A stretch of 12,891 bases of DNA from DAOVGU01 sp030637775 [NCBI: bacterium] (GTDB lineage Bacteria > Ratteibacteria > UBA8468). Of this stretch, positions 1 through 7,109 are shown piece by piece. Where the stretch lies: NCBI GenBank assembly GCA_030637775.1, contig DAOWFY010000169.1, forward strand, positions 1-12,891. Direction: 5' to 3'. The notes below the pieces were generated by a model. It worked only from the letters and a program-made list of their open reading frames with translations, ran no database searches and was not told where the DNA came from. Within the stretch, counting starts at the first letter, position 1. Every line of letters starts with the position of its first letter. The position numbers and the translations under genes were made by a program.

Positions 1-401
1 ATCTGCTTGCTTGGCAAAAAAGGCTCCCGTTTACTATTAAGCTTGGTAGGCTTCTAAAATTTGATAAGGAGAAAATTGCTGAATGGATAGAGGAAGAAAA
101 TCCAGAAAAAGATATGGAACTCGAAAATTTGAAACTAAAATTAAGAAAGGAATATGGTGAAATGGTCAAGAATAGAGAAAAAGGTGATGCGAAGATAACA
201 AAGAAGAGATTGTTAAATATTCAGGAAACTTCTGAATATCTGGGAATCAAGAAGAATACCCTATATAGTTGGGTATCTATGAGAAAAATCCCTTATGTAA
301 AATTAGGCAGAAGAACTATGTTTGATTTGAAAGCTTTGGATGAATTTATAGAGAAAAACAAGGTTGAGGTTTTTGATTGGGAGAAATTCAGGATTAGATA
401 G
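1..401 (+). CDS. Tandem excisionase/AlpA-like helix-turn-helix protein (5' end outside window)
   Basis: The reading frame is open from base 3 to the TAG at 399-401, giving 132 visible residues; the ATG at 114 is internal, not the start. Two copies of an excisionase-family (HTH_17, MerR-like) winged helix are visible. Only the end of the first remains (residues about 1-30, with the wing and helix FTIKLGRLLKFDKEKIAEWI). The second is complete (about residues 70-120), with the helix pair LNIQETSEYLGIKKNTLYSW followed by the typical P-Y-V-K-L-G-R-R wing. A lysine- and glutamate-rich linker joins them. Proteins of this family bind DNA as excisionases, phage or plasmid regulators, or as small regulators beside mobile genes. 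The domain call is firm; the target and role are unknown. The stretch is AT-rich and ends 213 bases from a convergent toxin-antitoxin pair, which fits accessory DNA. Confidence 0.8.
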   Translation, partial: LLAWQKRLPFTIKLGRLLKFDKEKIAEWIEEENPEKDMELENLKLKLRKEYGEMVKNREKGDAKITKKRLLNIQETSEYLGIKKNTLYSWVSMRKIPYVKLGRRTMFDLKALDEFIEKNKVEVFDWEKFRIR

Positions 402-614
402 GTAACAAATATGTTGTATTGTTGAGTCAATCTGTGTTCAAGGCTTATCAGTTTTAATAAGGATTATGTATTCCAAAGTCATATTCCTCTGAGCATTTCG
501 AACACGTAAAACACGACAAGGATTGCGAAAAATTTGATTTCAAGGGTAACTTTCGTCCACCGATTTTCTTATCAATAATAATGCGGTATAGACTCTCCTC
601 TTTTGCTGATTTTA
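402..614. other. AT-rich convergent intergenic spacer with no recognised feature
   Basis: This spacer separates the ends of the helix-turn-helix gene and the PIN toxin gene. I see no tRNA, no repeat copy and no hairpin with a T-run that would make a convincing terminator. A minus-strand frame crosses it (454-741), but it overlaps the toxin gene and carries no recognisable domain. Confidence 0.5.
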
Positions 615-1022
615 TTATCTCGATACAACAACCAAAAATTTTGCAGGGGAGAGGATGGGAATGCCTTGGAATTTTTTGAGAGGTTGCAAATGTTTTGTAT
701 CCCCAGAGATGATATAGTCTGCTTTTGATTTTAGGGCACATTCTAAGATTCTGTTGTCGGTCGGGTCTCGTTTTATTAGATTTATTCTTCGGGTAGGCTT
801 TACGATAATAGCAATCTCTCTAATATTTTTAATTGCTTCTTTGATTTCTTCTTTCGGTATGCCAAATTTCTCCTTTAATACTCTTTTAATTTCACTTAAA
901 ATTTCAGGAGAAATTGCCAATTCCACAGCTCCTTCCCGAATAAGTTTGATTATCTCATCTGGTGGACCACCTGGGAAATGAGTCGCAGAGATAAAAATAT
1001 TGGTATCGCAGACAATAATCAA
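615..1022 (-). CDS. PIN-domain ribonuclease toxin, VapC-like (COG1569 type)
   Basis: 135 residues, full length for this PIN subfamily. PIN toxins are metal-dependent RNases held inactive by the partner antitoxin. Acidic residues of the active site are visible in order: D6 in the N-terminal V-C-D-T-N-I-F strand, E44 in SEIKRVL, D86/D89 in the D-P-T-D-N-R-I-L-E motif, and D108 in I-I-S-G-D-T-K-H. The C-terminal strand GIPILSPAKFL is typical of the 'putative toxin-antitoxin system toxin component, PIN family' group. The start is a TTG at 1020-1022 that overlaps the antitoxin stop (TTGA). A run of six G (minus strand, 1030-1035) sits 7 bases upstream as ribosome site. TTG start plus overlap suggests coupled, low-level translation of the toxin. 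RNA target unknown. Confidence 0.88.
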   Translation of the reverse strand: MIIVCDTNIFISATHFPGGPPDEIIKLIREGAVELAISPEILSEIKRVLKEKFGIPKEEIKEAIKNIREIAIIVKPTRRINLIKRDPTDNRILECALKSKADYIISGDTKHLQPLKKFQGIPILSPAKFLVVVSR

Positions 1023-1264
1023 GTTTTGACCCCCCGATATTCATGAATCAGACGTTCAACATCCTCTTCGGAAGTGATACCTAAAGACCTGGCTCTGATT
1101 GCCATTTTCATCTGAAGGTCACGCCATCTCTTAGTCTGTATATACTGGTTTAAAGCATCTCGGGCTAATTGACTCCTTGTTTTTCTCTCTTTTTTAGCCA
1201 ATTCCCTTATCTCCTTTATCATTTCACTGGGGAAAGTAAAGGATAGGGCCTCCATTGTTTTCAT
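1019..1264 (-). CDS. Ribbon-helix-helix antitoxin of the PIN-toxin pair
   Basis: 81 residues. The N-terminal half has the ribbon-helix-helix pattern: a beta strand (about residues 5-12, EALSFTFP), helix A (13-26, SEMIKEIRELAKKE) and helix B (30-45, TRSQLARDALNQYI), as in CopG/Arc-type repressors. The C-terminal half (46-81) is charged and is expected to bind and neutralise the toxin. Its ATG (1262-1264) has an excellent Shine-Dalgarno AGGGGGTGA (minus strand, 1271-1279) with a 6-base spacer. The toxin start overlaps its stop, so the two are one transcript. A near-consensus promoter and a palindrome directly upstream suggest autorepression by the complex, as is usual for type II modules. Confidence 0.85.
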   Translation of the reverse strand: MKTMEALSFTFPSEMIKEIRELAKKERKTRSQLARDALNQYIQTKRWRDLQMKMAIRARSLGITSEEDVERLIHEYRGVKT

Positions 1265-1280
1265 TCTTTTTCACCCCCTG

Positions 1281-1314
1281 GATAATATTTTATCATATTT
1301 ATCTTATTTGTCAA
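1281..1314 (-). promoter_or_regulatory. Promoter and candidate operator of the toxin-antitoxin operon
   Basis: On the minus strand a perfect -35 TTGACA (1309-1314) is followed after 16 bases by a -10 TAAAAT (1287-1292). The expected transcript start is near 1280, which puts the Shine-Dalgarno (1271-1279) almost at the 5' end of the mRNA. An inverted repeat GATAA-4-TTATC (1281-1294) covers the -10 box and is a plausible ribbon-helix-helix operator. The -35 box lies only 8 bases beyond the stop of the upstream gene, with no terminator between them, so read-through is also possible. Confidence 0.65.
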
Positions 1315-1321
1315 ATCTTCT

Positions 1322-2386
1322 TCATATGCTAATGGGATACTTCCCGAATTCCCTTGCCGTCTGATAAAAAGCGATAATGTTTTCCACGGGAGTGGATGGT
1401 ACAATCTCGCTACTCGAGCCAATGAAATGTCCACCACCCTTAGACGCCTGTCTAATGCACTCTTTAGTTGCCTCAATGACATCTTCAACGCTGCCTAACG
1501 GCAAAACTTGTGAGCAGTCAACATTGCCCACGAGAATCAGGTTACGACCATACCTTTTCTTGAGTAACCCTATATCCATCCCCGCCGCTGGTTCGATAGG
1601 GTTGATGCCAGAAATCCCAGCATCGATCAGATCGTCCAGGATTTCCATAAGAAAACCGTCACTGTGGAATATTACCTTGATTCCAACGTTATTCAGCGGC
1701 TCACAACACTTCCTTAGTGCAGGGATAAATATTTCTCGCAGAAAGTCAGGTGAAAACATCAAGCTTCCTTTATAGGCAACGTCGTCCCCAAGGAAATAAA
1801 GAGGGCACATCTTTTTCTCGGCGGCGAGTTTCGCAAATTCAACCTGTCGCCTGTTAATCCCGCTAATGATCCGCTCAACCTCATCACGGTAATCATAGAT
1901 AGCCAGGGAAAAGAACTCCAGCCCCATGAGGTCATAGGCGGCATGAAAACCACAGCCTCCGCCCGGGACATACATCGTATCGGGAGCAAATATTTCCTGC
2001 ATTGCCTTCTGCTCAGTAGTCCATTCAGCCTTCTCATCTTCTTCTGGGAGCGCAGGGCATTCGTAGTTCCTCAGATCCTCAAGGGTCTCGATTTCTTTCT
2101 TTACTTTCCAGTTAGTCTCACCGCTTACCCTTTGAGTAATATCCCCTTGCTCACTAGTCGAGACCTGACCCTCGTCCTCCTTTTCGTAACTTGCACCATA
2201 TCCACGGCAAAGATCGATCCCCAATTCGTGATAAACCTTAACCATTGCTAAATCATCGCTCTCCACCCCGGGTGTGATATAATCCACAATGTTTCTATTG
2301 TCAATATAGTCCCAGATGGGGACTCTATCCCCCTCCTCGAAGTTCATCGACGCCAGTATTCTTTCTTCCACTGTCTTCTCCAGCAT
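1322..2386 (-). CDS. Uroporphyrinogen decarboxylase superfamily protein (not hemE)
   Basis: 354 residues from the ATG at 2384-2386. This start has GAGGGG (minus strand, 2394-2399) 7 bases upstream; a GTG at 2399-2401 would add five residues but is less well placed. The C-terminal half carries the superfamily signature: V-I-F-H-S-D-G (H241), a D-x-L-x-x-A-G-I-S-G-I-N-P-I-E-P stretch (252-266), G-M-D-I-x-x-L-K-K-x-Y-G (269-280), G-N-V-D (287-290) and a P-V-E-N segment (333-336). The N-terminal arginine motif of true hemE is absent, as is the H-x-C zinc pair of the MtaA/MtbA corrinoid methyltransferases (here H-S-D). It therefore belongs to the broad group of URO-D-fold proteins often found near corrinoid methyl-transfer or sugar genes, with unknown substrate. 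No haem or corrinoid genes are adjacent. It lies 66 bases after lysS and may be carried on its transcript. Confidence 0.8.
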   Translation of the reverse strand: MLEKTVEERILASMNFEEGDRVPIWDYIDNRNIVDYITPGVESDDLAMVKVYHELGIDLCRGYGASYEKEDEGQVSTSEQGDITQRVSGETNWKVKKEIETLEDLRNYECPALPEEDEKAEWTTEQKAMQEIFAPDTMYVPGGGCGFHAAYDLMGLEFFSLAIYDYRDEVERIISGINRRQVEFAKLAAEKKMCPLYFLGDDVAYKGSLMFSPDFLREIFIPALRKCCEPLNNVGIKVIFHSDGFLMEILDDLIDAGISGINPIEPAAGMDIGLLKKRYGRNLILVGNVDCSQVLPLGSVEDVIEATKECIRQASKGGGHFIGSSSEIVPSTPVENIIAFYQTAREFGKYPISI

Positions 2387-2393
2387 GGAGCAA

Positions 2394-2399
2394 CCCCTC
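2394..2399 (-). promoter_or_regulatory. Ribosome binding site deciding the start of the URO-D-like gene
   Basis: GAGGGG on the minus strand, 7 bases before the ATG at 2384-2386. A second purine run, GGGAGG (2415-2420), is 13 bases from the upstream GTG, too far to be convincing, so the ATG start is preferred. Confidence 0.6.
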
Positions 2400-2452
2400 A
2401 CAATATACCTTTATCCTCCCGATTTTGAAATATGTTTTTTATGTTCTGGTCG

Positions 2453-3886
2453 TTACTGCTTTGGTTTTAGTTGGGGAAAGAGGATGACATTTCTGATGGA
2501 GGGGGAGTTGGTAAGGAGCATCACCAGCCGGTCAATGCCAATGCCTAAACCGGCCGCCGGAGGCATGCCATATTCCAATGCTTCTAAATAATCTTCATCA
2601 ATCGCCTTTTTAACGCTTTCCCTTTCTTCCTTTAGCTCCTCTTCAAATCTCTTTCTTTGCTCTCTTGGGTCATTTAACTCGGAATAGGCATTGGCAATCT
2701 CTAAGCCTCCAATAAATAACTCAAACCTCTCTACTATCTCGGCATTACCTGGTTTGGATTTGGCTAAAGGGGAGGTGCTTAGCGGATAATCAAGGATAAA
2801 GACCGGATTAATCAGGCTGGCTTGAACCTTCTTCTTGAAAATGGCATCACCGATTTCAAAACCATTTTCGGCTCCGGTGAGCTCTAAGTTCAAGCTTTTA
2901 GCGATTTTTCTCATTTTCTTTAAATCGGAAAAATCTTCAAAGGAACAATATTTCTTCAATGATTCCTTTAAACTCATTCTTTGCCAGGGGGACTTCAGAT
3001 TGATTTTTTGCTCCTGATAATTAAGCTCCTCTTTCCCCAGGATTTCTTTAGCCAGGGAAACAATTAAGCTTTCGGTTAGTTCCATCATCTCCTGATAATC
3101 GCCATAGGCAGAGTAGGCCTCAAGCATCGTGAATTCCGGATTATGCAGGGTATCAATTCCTTCATTGCGAAAACTCTTATTAATCTCATAGACCTTCTCC
3201 AGTCCCCCAACCAATAGCCGCTTAAGGTATAGTTCGGGAGCAATCCGCAGATAAAGTTCGGTATCGAGCGCCTGGTGGCGAGTAATAAATGGTCTGGCTT
3301 TTGCTCCTCCGGGAATTTCCTGCATTATTGGTGTCTCCACCTCTAAAAAGCCTTTCTTTTCTAAGAATTCCCGCATTTTCTTAATGAGCTGGCTTCGTTT
3401 GCGAAAGATCTCGGGAACCTCTTCATTGGCGATTAAATCTAAATAGCGCTTGCGATAACGCAGTTCCACATCCTTTAACCCATGCCATTTCTCCGGTAAT
3501 GGTCGCAAGGACTTTGCTAAAATTTTGAAATCTTCTACCCGGATGGTCAATTCTCCCGTTCTGGTCCGGAAAACTGAGCCTTCCACCCCTAAAAAATCAC
3601 CAATATCTACCTTCTCAAAAATTTCATACCTTCCATCGCCCAAAATATCATTTTTAAAATAGAGCTGCATTTTGCCGGTAATATCCTTGATATCGGCAAA
3701 AGCAGCTTTCCCATGGCCACGCAAAGCAACAATTCTTCCCGCTATCTTGACCTTCCCGGGGATATCTCCCTTGATTTCAGCAATTTTATGCGTGCGGATA
3801 AATCTTCTCCCATAAGGCTCTATTCCCAGTTTCCTTAATTCTGCCAACTTTTTCTTTCTTTCAACAATTAAGTCACTTTCTTCCAT
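2453..3886 (-). CDS. lysS: Lysyl-tRNA synthetase, class II
   Basis: 477 residues, close to the usual 490-500. It charges tRNA-Lys with lysine in the cytoplasm. An N-terminal OB-fold anticodon-binding domain (about 45-125) is followed by the class II catalytic core. Motif 1 lies around 175-192 (G-F-L-E-V-E-T-P-I-M-Q), motif 2 has FRNEG at 239-243 followed by H-N-P-E-F-T-M-L-E, and motif 3 is GLGIGIDR at 446-453 near the C terminus. The N terminus (E-R-K-K-K-L-A-E-L-R-K-L-G-I-E-P-Y) matches the family, so the ATG at 3884-3886 is sound. Unusually, there is no Shine-Dalgarno: a hairpin repeat ends one base before the start codon. That repeat fills most of the 93-base gap to the upstream corC-like gene, so the reading of this essential gene may depend on transcription through it. 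Confidence 0.97.
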   Translation of the reverse strand: MEESDLIVERKKKLAELRKLGIEPYGRRFIRTHKIAEIKGDIPGKVKIAGRIVALRGHGKAAFADIKDITGKMQLYFKNDILGDGRYEIFEKVDIGDFLGVEGSVFRTRTGELTIRVEDFKILAKSLRPLPEKWHGLKDVELRYRKRYLDLIANEEVPEIFRKRSQLIKKMREFLEKKGFLEVETPIMQEIPGGAKARPFITRHQALDTELYLRIAPELYLKRLLVGGLEKVYEINKSFRNEGIDTLHNPEFTMLEAYSAYGDYQEMMELTESLIVSLAKEILGKEELNYQEQKINLKSPWQRMSLKESLKKYCSFEDFSDLKKMRKIAKSLNLELTGAENGFEIGDAIFKKKVQASLINPVFILDYPLSTSPLAKSKPGNAEIVERFELFIGGLEIANAYSELNDPREQRKRFEEELKEERESVKKAIDEDYLEALEYGMPPAAGLGIGIDRLVMLLTNSPSIRNVILFPQLKPKQ

Positions 3887-3887
3887 C

Positions 3888-3966
3888 TGACACGAAGTGT
3901 CACGCTGAGCACAGTGAAGGGTCTCGTTGTTAAAAGAGAGATTCTTCGTTTCACTCAGAATGACAC
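3888..3966. repeat. Hairpin-type dispersed repeat, copy 1 (lysS upstream)
   Basis: Terminal inverted repeats GTGTCACGCTGAG (3897-3909) and CTCAGAATGACAC (3954-3966) match at 11 of 13 positions. Inside them GAAGGGTCTC (3916-3925) faces GAGATTCTTC, so the element can fold into one long imperfect stem. A second perfect hairpin, TGACAC-GAA-GTGTCA (3888-3902), overlaps the left end. The decamer GAAGGGTCTC also occurs at 9997-10006 in copy 3, in the same orientation. No coding capacity. The structure resembles a miniature inverted-repeat or REP-like element. Confidence 0.75.
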
Positions 3967-3979
3967 ATTCTTTATATTT

Positions 3980-5236
3980 TTATTTGGGTTTCGCGGGCAA
4001 TCTCTTGACCTGCACTAAGAAAATGGAATGCTCATCACTCTTCTCAACCGTAAAGACCAGATCTTTAAACCGGAACCTCTCCCCGGGCTTAGGAAACCTG
4101 CCTAAATAGGAGAGAATAAAGCCCGCCACCGTCTCGACATCATTCTCTTCGGGAAGTCCCAACTTCAATTCTTCGTTTGCCTTTTCAAGTTCCATCTTTC
4201 CACTAACCAAAATGGCACCATCGGGCAGTTTCTGAAAGTCTGGCGCCTCCTTCTCCCAGCGGTCAGAAATCTCACCCACAATCTCCTCTAAAAGGTCCTC
4301 CATCGTTACCAAACCGGCGGTCCCACCATACTCATCGATAACAATGGCGACCTGAATCTTCTGGCGCTGGAATTCCCTTAAAAGTTCATTTACCTTCTTG
4401 GTTTCGGGGATAAAGTAGGGTGGCCGCATCAGTTCCTTCGCTTTCTGTTGTAACTCTTGTTCCTGCCACTGCTTGAGCAGGTCCTTGGAATAGATTATCC
4501 CCTCAATCTCATCGATATGCTCTCGATAGACCGGGATGCAGGAGTGACCTTTTTTTACCATTAAAGCCAAAACCTCCTTTAAGGACGCCTCCTCTATCAG
4601 GGCAATGATTTCTGTTCTGGGGGTCATCACCTCCCGGACAAGAGTATCCCCAAATTCGAAGATGGAGTGGATCATCTCCTTTTCCTCTTCTTCAATCACT
4701 CCCTCCTTTTCTCCCACACTAATTACGTCCTTAAGCTCCTCCTCGCTGATCCGAGAGGTCGCGACCAGCACCCGGCCGCCAAAGAGCCTGATTATTGCGG
4801 TACTTACTCCGGTAAAGAACTTTACTACCGGCAGAAACAAATAGGAAAGGAAAATCAGGGGTCGGATGAAACGGAGAGAAACTCTTTCGGCACTTTGTTT
4901 GGCAAAGGTCTTCGGGGCTATCTCCCCGAAGACCAGGATGAGAAAGGTCATCACGCCGGTAGTAATGGCAACCCCCTTCTGTTGAAACTTCTGAAGAACA
5001 AGCGCGGCTGCCAAAACTGAGGCCCAGATATTAACGAGATTGTTACCCACTAAGATTGTCGTGAGAAGTCTGGCTGGTTCTTCTAACCATCGATTGAGGA
5101 GCTGTGCTCTCTTCCCATATTTTCCAATAAGTTCCTTAACCCTAAATTTCCCCAAAGAGGTAAGGGCGGTCTCGGAAGCAGAGAAAAGAGCGGAAAAGCA
5201 GAGAAGCACAATCAGGGTGAGAATTTGAAGTAGCAT
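3980..5236 (-). CDS. CNNM/CorC-HlyC family membrane protein with CBS pair
   Basis: 418 residues with the complete architecture of the hemolysin C/CorC group. The N-terminal DUF21 (CNNM) domain (1-185) has hydrophobic segments near 2-20, 57-81, 89-107 and 123-150. It is followed by two CBS domains (203-260, starting R-E-V-M-T-P-R-T; and 267-322, with D-E-Y-G-G-T-A-G-L-V-T at 301-311) and a CorC_HlyC C-terminal domain (335-412). Family members are linked to magnesium or cobalt transport; haemolysin is a historical name. The CBS pair is expected to sense adenine nucleotides. The ATG at 5234-5236 gives the usual membrane N terminus. The gene starts 14 bases after the birA stop, so co-transcription is likely. 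The exact ion and direction are not shown by the sequence. Confidence 0.93.
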   Translation of the reverse strand: MLLQILTLIVLLCFSALFSASETALTSLGKFRVKELIGKYGKRAQLLNRWLEEPARLLTTILVGNNLVNIWASVLAAALVLQKFQQKGVAITTGVMTFLILVFGEIAPKTFAKQSAERVSLRFIRPLIFLSYLFLPVVKFFTGVSTAIIRLFGGRVLVATSRISEEELKDVISVGEKEGVIEEEEKEMIHSIFEFGDTLVREVMTPRTEIIALIEEASLKEVLALMVKKGHSCIPVYREHIDEIEGIIYSKDLLKQWQEQELQQKAKELMRPPYFIPETKKVNELLREFQRQKIQVAIVIDEYGGTAGLVTMEDLLEEIVGEISDRWEKEAPDFQKLPDGAILVSGKMELEKANEELKLGLPEENDVETVAGFILSYLGRFPKPGERFRFKDLVFTVEKSDEHSIFLVQVKRLPAKPK

Positions 5237-5250
5237 ATCTTTGCCTTATT

Positions 5251-5790
5251 CTATCCCTTTTTCTTGAAATTGTCAACGTAACTTTCTTCAAAATCCTGCA
5301 AAAATGTTCTCAGCAGTTTTTTATTATTTATCCCTTTGCCCGTTAGATGACTCAAAGAGGTGGCAGAAAACTCTGCCAATTGTTCCTCTTTGATATTGGT
5401 ATTTATTCCTATTCCCAGAAGCAAGAATGGACCCTTTTTATCTAATAAGATACCGGCAACCTTCTTTCCGTTGATAAGAATATCATTGGGTAGTTTCATC
5501 CGGCTGGCGATACCGGTAACCTTTCTGACCGCCCTTTTTAAGGAAAGCCCGGATAAAATGGGGATGGGTTTAATCAATTTCTCCTTTGGCTTTAAAATTA
5601 AGGAAAAGTAAAGCCCTCCTTCGGGTGAGAGCCAACTTCTCCCCCATCTTCCCCGACCCTTGCTTTGAGTCTCGGCAACAACAACCGTCCCCTCCGGCTC
5701 CCCCTTTGCCGCCAGCACACTTGCCTCCTCCATCGTGGAGGATAGACGGTGATAATGATAAACCTTCTCCCCAAAAATCCCCTTCTTCAT
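5251..5790 (-). CDS. birA: Biotin--[acetyl-CoA-carboxylase] ligase, catalytic domain only
   Basis: 179 residues. The enzyme activates biotin as biotinyl-AMP and attaches it to the biotin carrier domain of a carboxylase. Visible motifs are S-S-T-M-E-E-A (17-23), the biotin/adenylate loop KGRGRWGRSW (44-53), K-L-P-N-D-I (99-104; most homologues have K-W-P-N-D), K-V-A-G-I-L (110-115) and G-I-G-I-N (126-130). There is no N-terminal winged helix, so it should not act as a biotin-operon repressor. The usual C-terminal SH3-like domain is also missing; the protein stops soon after the R-x-F-L-Q-D-F helix. The start ATG is 3 bases after the DUF1614 stop, with only AAAGG touching the ATG, which suggests translational coupling. 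birA and coaX are neighbours or fused in several bacteria; here one gene lies between them. Confidence 0.9.
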   Translation of the reverse strand: MKKGIFGEKVYHYHRLSSTMEEASVLAAKGEPEGTVVVAETQSKGRGRWGRSWLSPEGGLYFSLILKPKEKLIKPIPILSGLSLKRAVRKVTGIASRMKLPNDILINGKKVAGILLDKKGPFLLLGIGINTNIKEEQLAEFSATSLSHLTGKGINNKKLLRTFLQDFEESYVDNFKKKG

Positions 5791-5793
5791 CCT

Positions 5794-6375
5794 TTAGCCA
5801 ATAAGGGCGGAGATGATACCCACTAAAAATATTCCGTCAAAAACCCCGGCGCCACCAATACTCATCACCCCGGCTCCCGTAACTTGAGACAGGTTCATTA
5901 AATCTGCACCAATCAAAACCCCTAATACTCCGGCAATATAAGCCACCGGGGTTGGATTACGCGGGGAGAAGATAAAACCTAAAAGAGCCGCTATTATAGG
6001 CGGGATAAACATCGGAATGGTAATCCCGACCATCGGAACCGGATGTGCCAATTTGTTCATAATTAAAGATGAGATAATAACCGCAATGATGGTTTTGAGA
6101 AGAGGTACTTTGGGAAAAAGATAGATACACAAAAGCAAAGGGATGATCGCTCCGCCGACATTAATCGCGATGTTTTGCTTTCCAGAAAGTAAAGGGATAT
6201 TAACGAGACTTCCAATAATAGAGAGGAAAAAGATGAGGATGGCAACCGCCGGACTTATCCCCAGTTTGACCAATGCATGCCCTACCAACTTCATCTGGAG
6301 CAGAAAAAAGAGTACGGGAAGCAGGAGAATAAAGAGCAAAAACAGAATTATCGATAGGGGCAAGAATAACATCAT
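5794..6375 (-). CDS. DUF1614 family membrane protein
   Basis: 193 residues, almost entirely hydrophobic, with about seven predicted membrane segments (near 3-26, 38-62, 69-89, 92-110, 117-137, 142-161 and 171-193). The glycine-rich end, A-D-L-M-N-L then S-I-G-G-A-G-V-F-D-G-I-F-L, is the pattern I associate with DUF1614, a family without a known function. The start ATG (6373-6375) shares one base with the coaX stop (TGATG) and has AGGAG six bases upstream. A second ATG follows immediately. It lies tightly between coaX and birA, so a transport or membrane role linked to cofactor metabolism is conceivable, but that is only inferred from position. Confidence 0.8.
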   Translation of the reverse strand: MMLFLPLSIILFLLFILLLPVLFFLLQMKLVGHALVKLGISPAVAILIFFLSIIGSLVNIPLLSGKQNIAINVGGAIIPLLLCIYLFPKVPLLKTIIAVIISSLIMNKLAHPVPMVGITIPMFIPPIIAALLGFIFSPRNPTPVAYIAGVLGVLIGADLMNLSQVTGAGVMSIGGAGVFDGIFLVGIISALIG

Positions 6376-7109
6376 CAGGAACTCCTGGTGCCTATAAGGG
6401 CAAGACCTTTTAAGGTAAGATTAGGTTCAATCTTATCAATGCTTTTAACGAGGGGAGCGAGAATATCCATCCAGCCACCGGTGCCAATAACGATAACATT
6501 TTTTCTTTTCCAACTTTTCTTTATCCTCCCGATCAAGCCGGAGATGCTTTCTGCTGAGCCATAGATGATGCCGGACTGGATAGCGCTGACAGAATTTTTG
6601 CCAATCAGGGATTTAGGTTTTTCTATTTTTACCTCGGGAAGGAGGGCGGTCCTTTCTGCAAGCACCTCTGCCGAAATCCCTAAACCGGGTAGAATTATAC
6701 CGCCAAGATAGGCTCCTTTTTCTGAGACTAAATCGATGGTGGTAGCTGTTCCCGTATCGACAATGATTGCCGGTTTCCGATAGAGGGAGAAAGCGGCAAG
6801 AGCATTTAAAACCCGATCCACCCCTACCTCTTCTGGATTATCGGTTTTGACAAGAATGTTACAATCTCTTGCCTCAATAATCCTTGGTTTTAAGGAAAGA
6901 TTTTTTTGGCAAAAAAAGGCAAATCTTTTTGTCAAGGAGGGGACAACTGAGGCAATAAAAACGTTGCTTACCTTCTTCTTTCCAACGAATCTCTTCAAAG
7001 AGAATTTCTTCCAATCGTCCTTCGGGAAAAAGCAGGATTTAAGCAGTCTTCTTCCTTGAAAAAGGCCAACACCAATCCTACTATTGCCAATATCAATCGC
7101 CAATAACAC
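6375..7109 (-). CDS. coaX: Type III pantothenate kinase
   Basis: 244 residues, normal for CoaX. It phosphorylates pantothenate in the first step of coenzyme A synthesis, in the cytoplasm. It has the acetate/sugar kinase (ASKHA) fold rather than the P-loop of type I enzymes. Visible motifs are A-I-D-I-G-N-S (4-10, catalytic D6 and phosphate loop), G-V-D-R (96-99), D-T-G-T-A-T-T-I-D (118-126) and G-G-I-I-L-P-G-L (146-153). Type III kinases need a monovalent cation and are not feedback-inhibited by CoA. The start is a GTG at 7107-7109 that overlaps the upstream stop (TAGTG), with AGGG 8 bases before it. Its own stop overlaps the next ATG, so it sits in the middle of a tightly packed operon. Confidence 0.95.
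   Translation of the reverse strand: MLLAIDIGNSRIGVGLFQGRRLLKSCFFPKDDWKKFSLKRFVGKKKVSNVFIASVVPSLTKRFAFFCQKNLSLKPRIIEARDCNILVKTDNPEEVGVDRVLNALAAFSLYRKPAIIVDTGTATTIDLVSEKGAYLGGIILPGLGISAEVLAERTALLPEVKIEKPKSLIGKNSVSAIQSGIIYGSAESISGLIGRIKKSWKRKNVIVIGTGGWMDILAPLVKSIDKIEPNLTLKGLALIGTRSS

Noticed and set aside
421-460. CTTAT...ATAAG hairpin after the helix-turn-helix gene as terminator
   Set aside because: Only five base pairs, an A+T-only pairing apart from one G-C, and no T-run after it.
454-741. Minus-strand frame of 95 residues with a C-x-x-C-x-x-C cluster
   Set aside because: It overlaps the 3' end of the well-supported PIN toxin in another frame, has no recognisable domain, and the remainder lies in AT-rich spacer. 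The cysteines are likely chance.
2399-2401. GTG as the start of the URO-D-like gene
   Set aside because: The ATG five codons later has a better spaced GAGGGG site; the nearest purine run to the GTG is 13 bases away.
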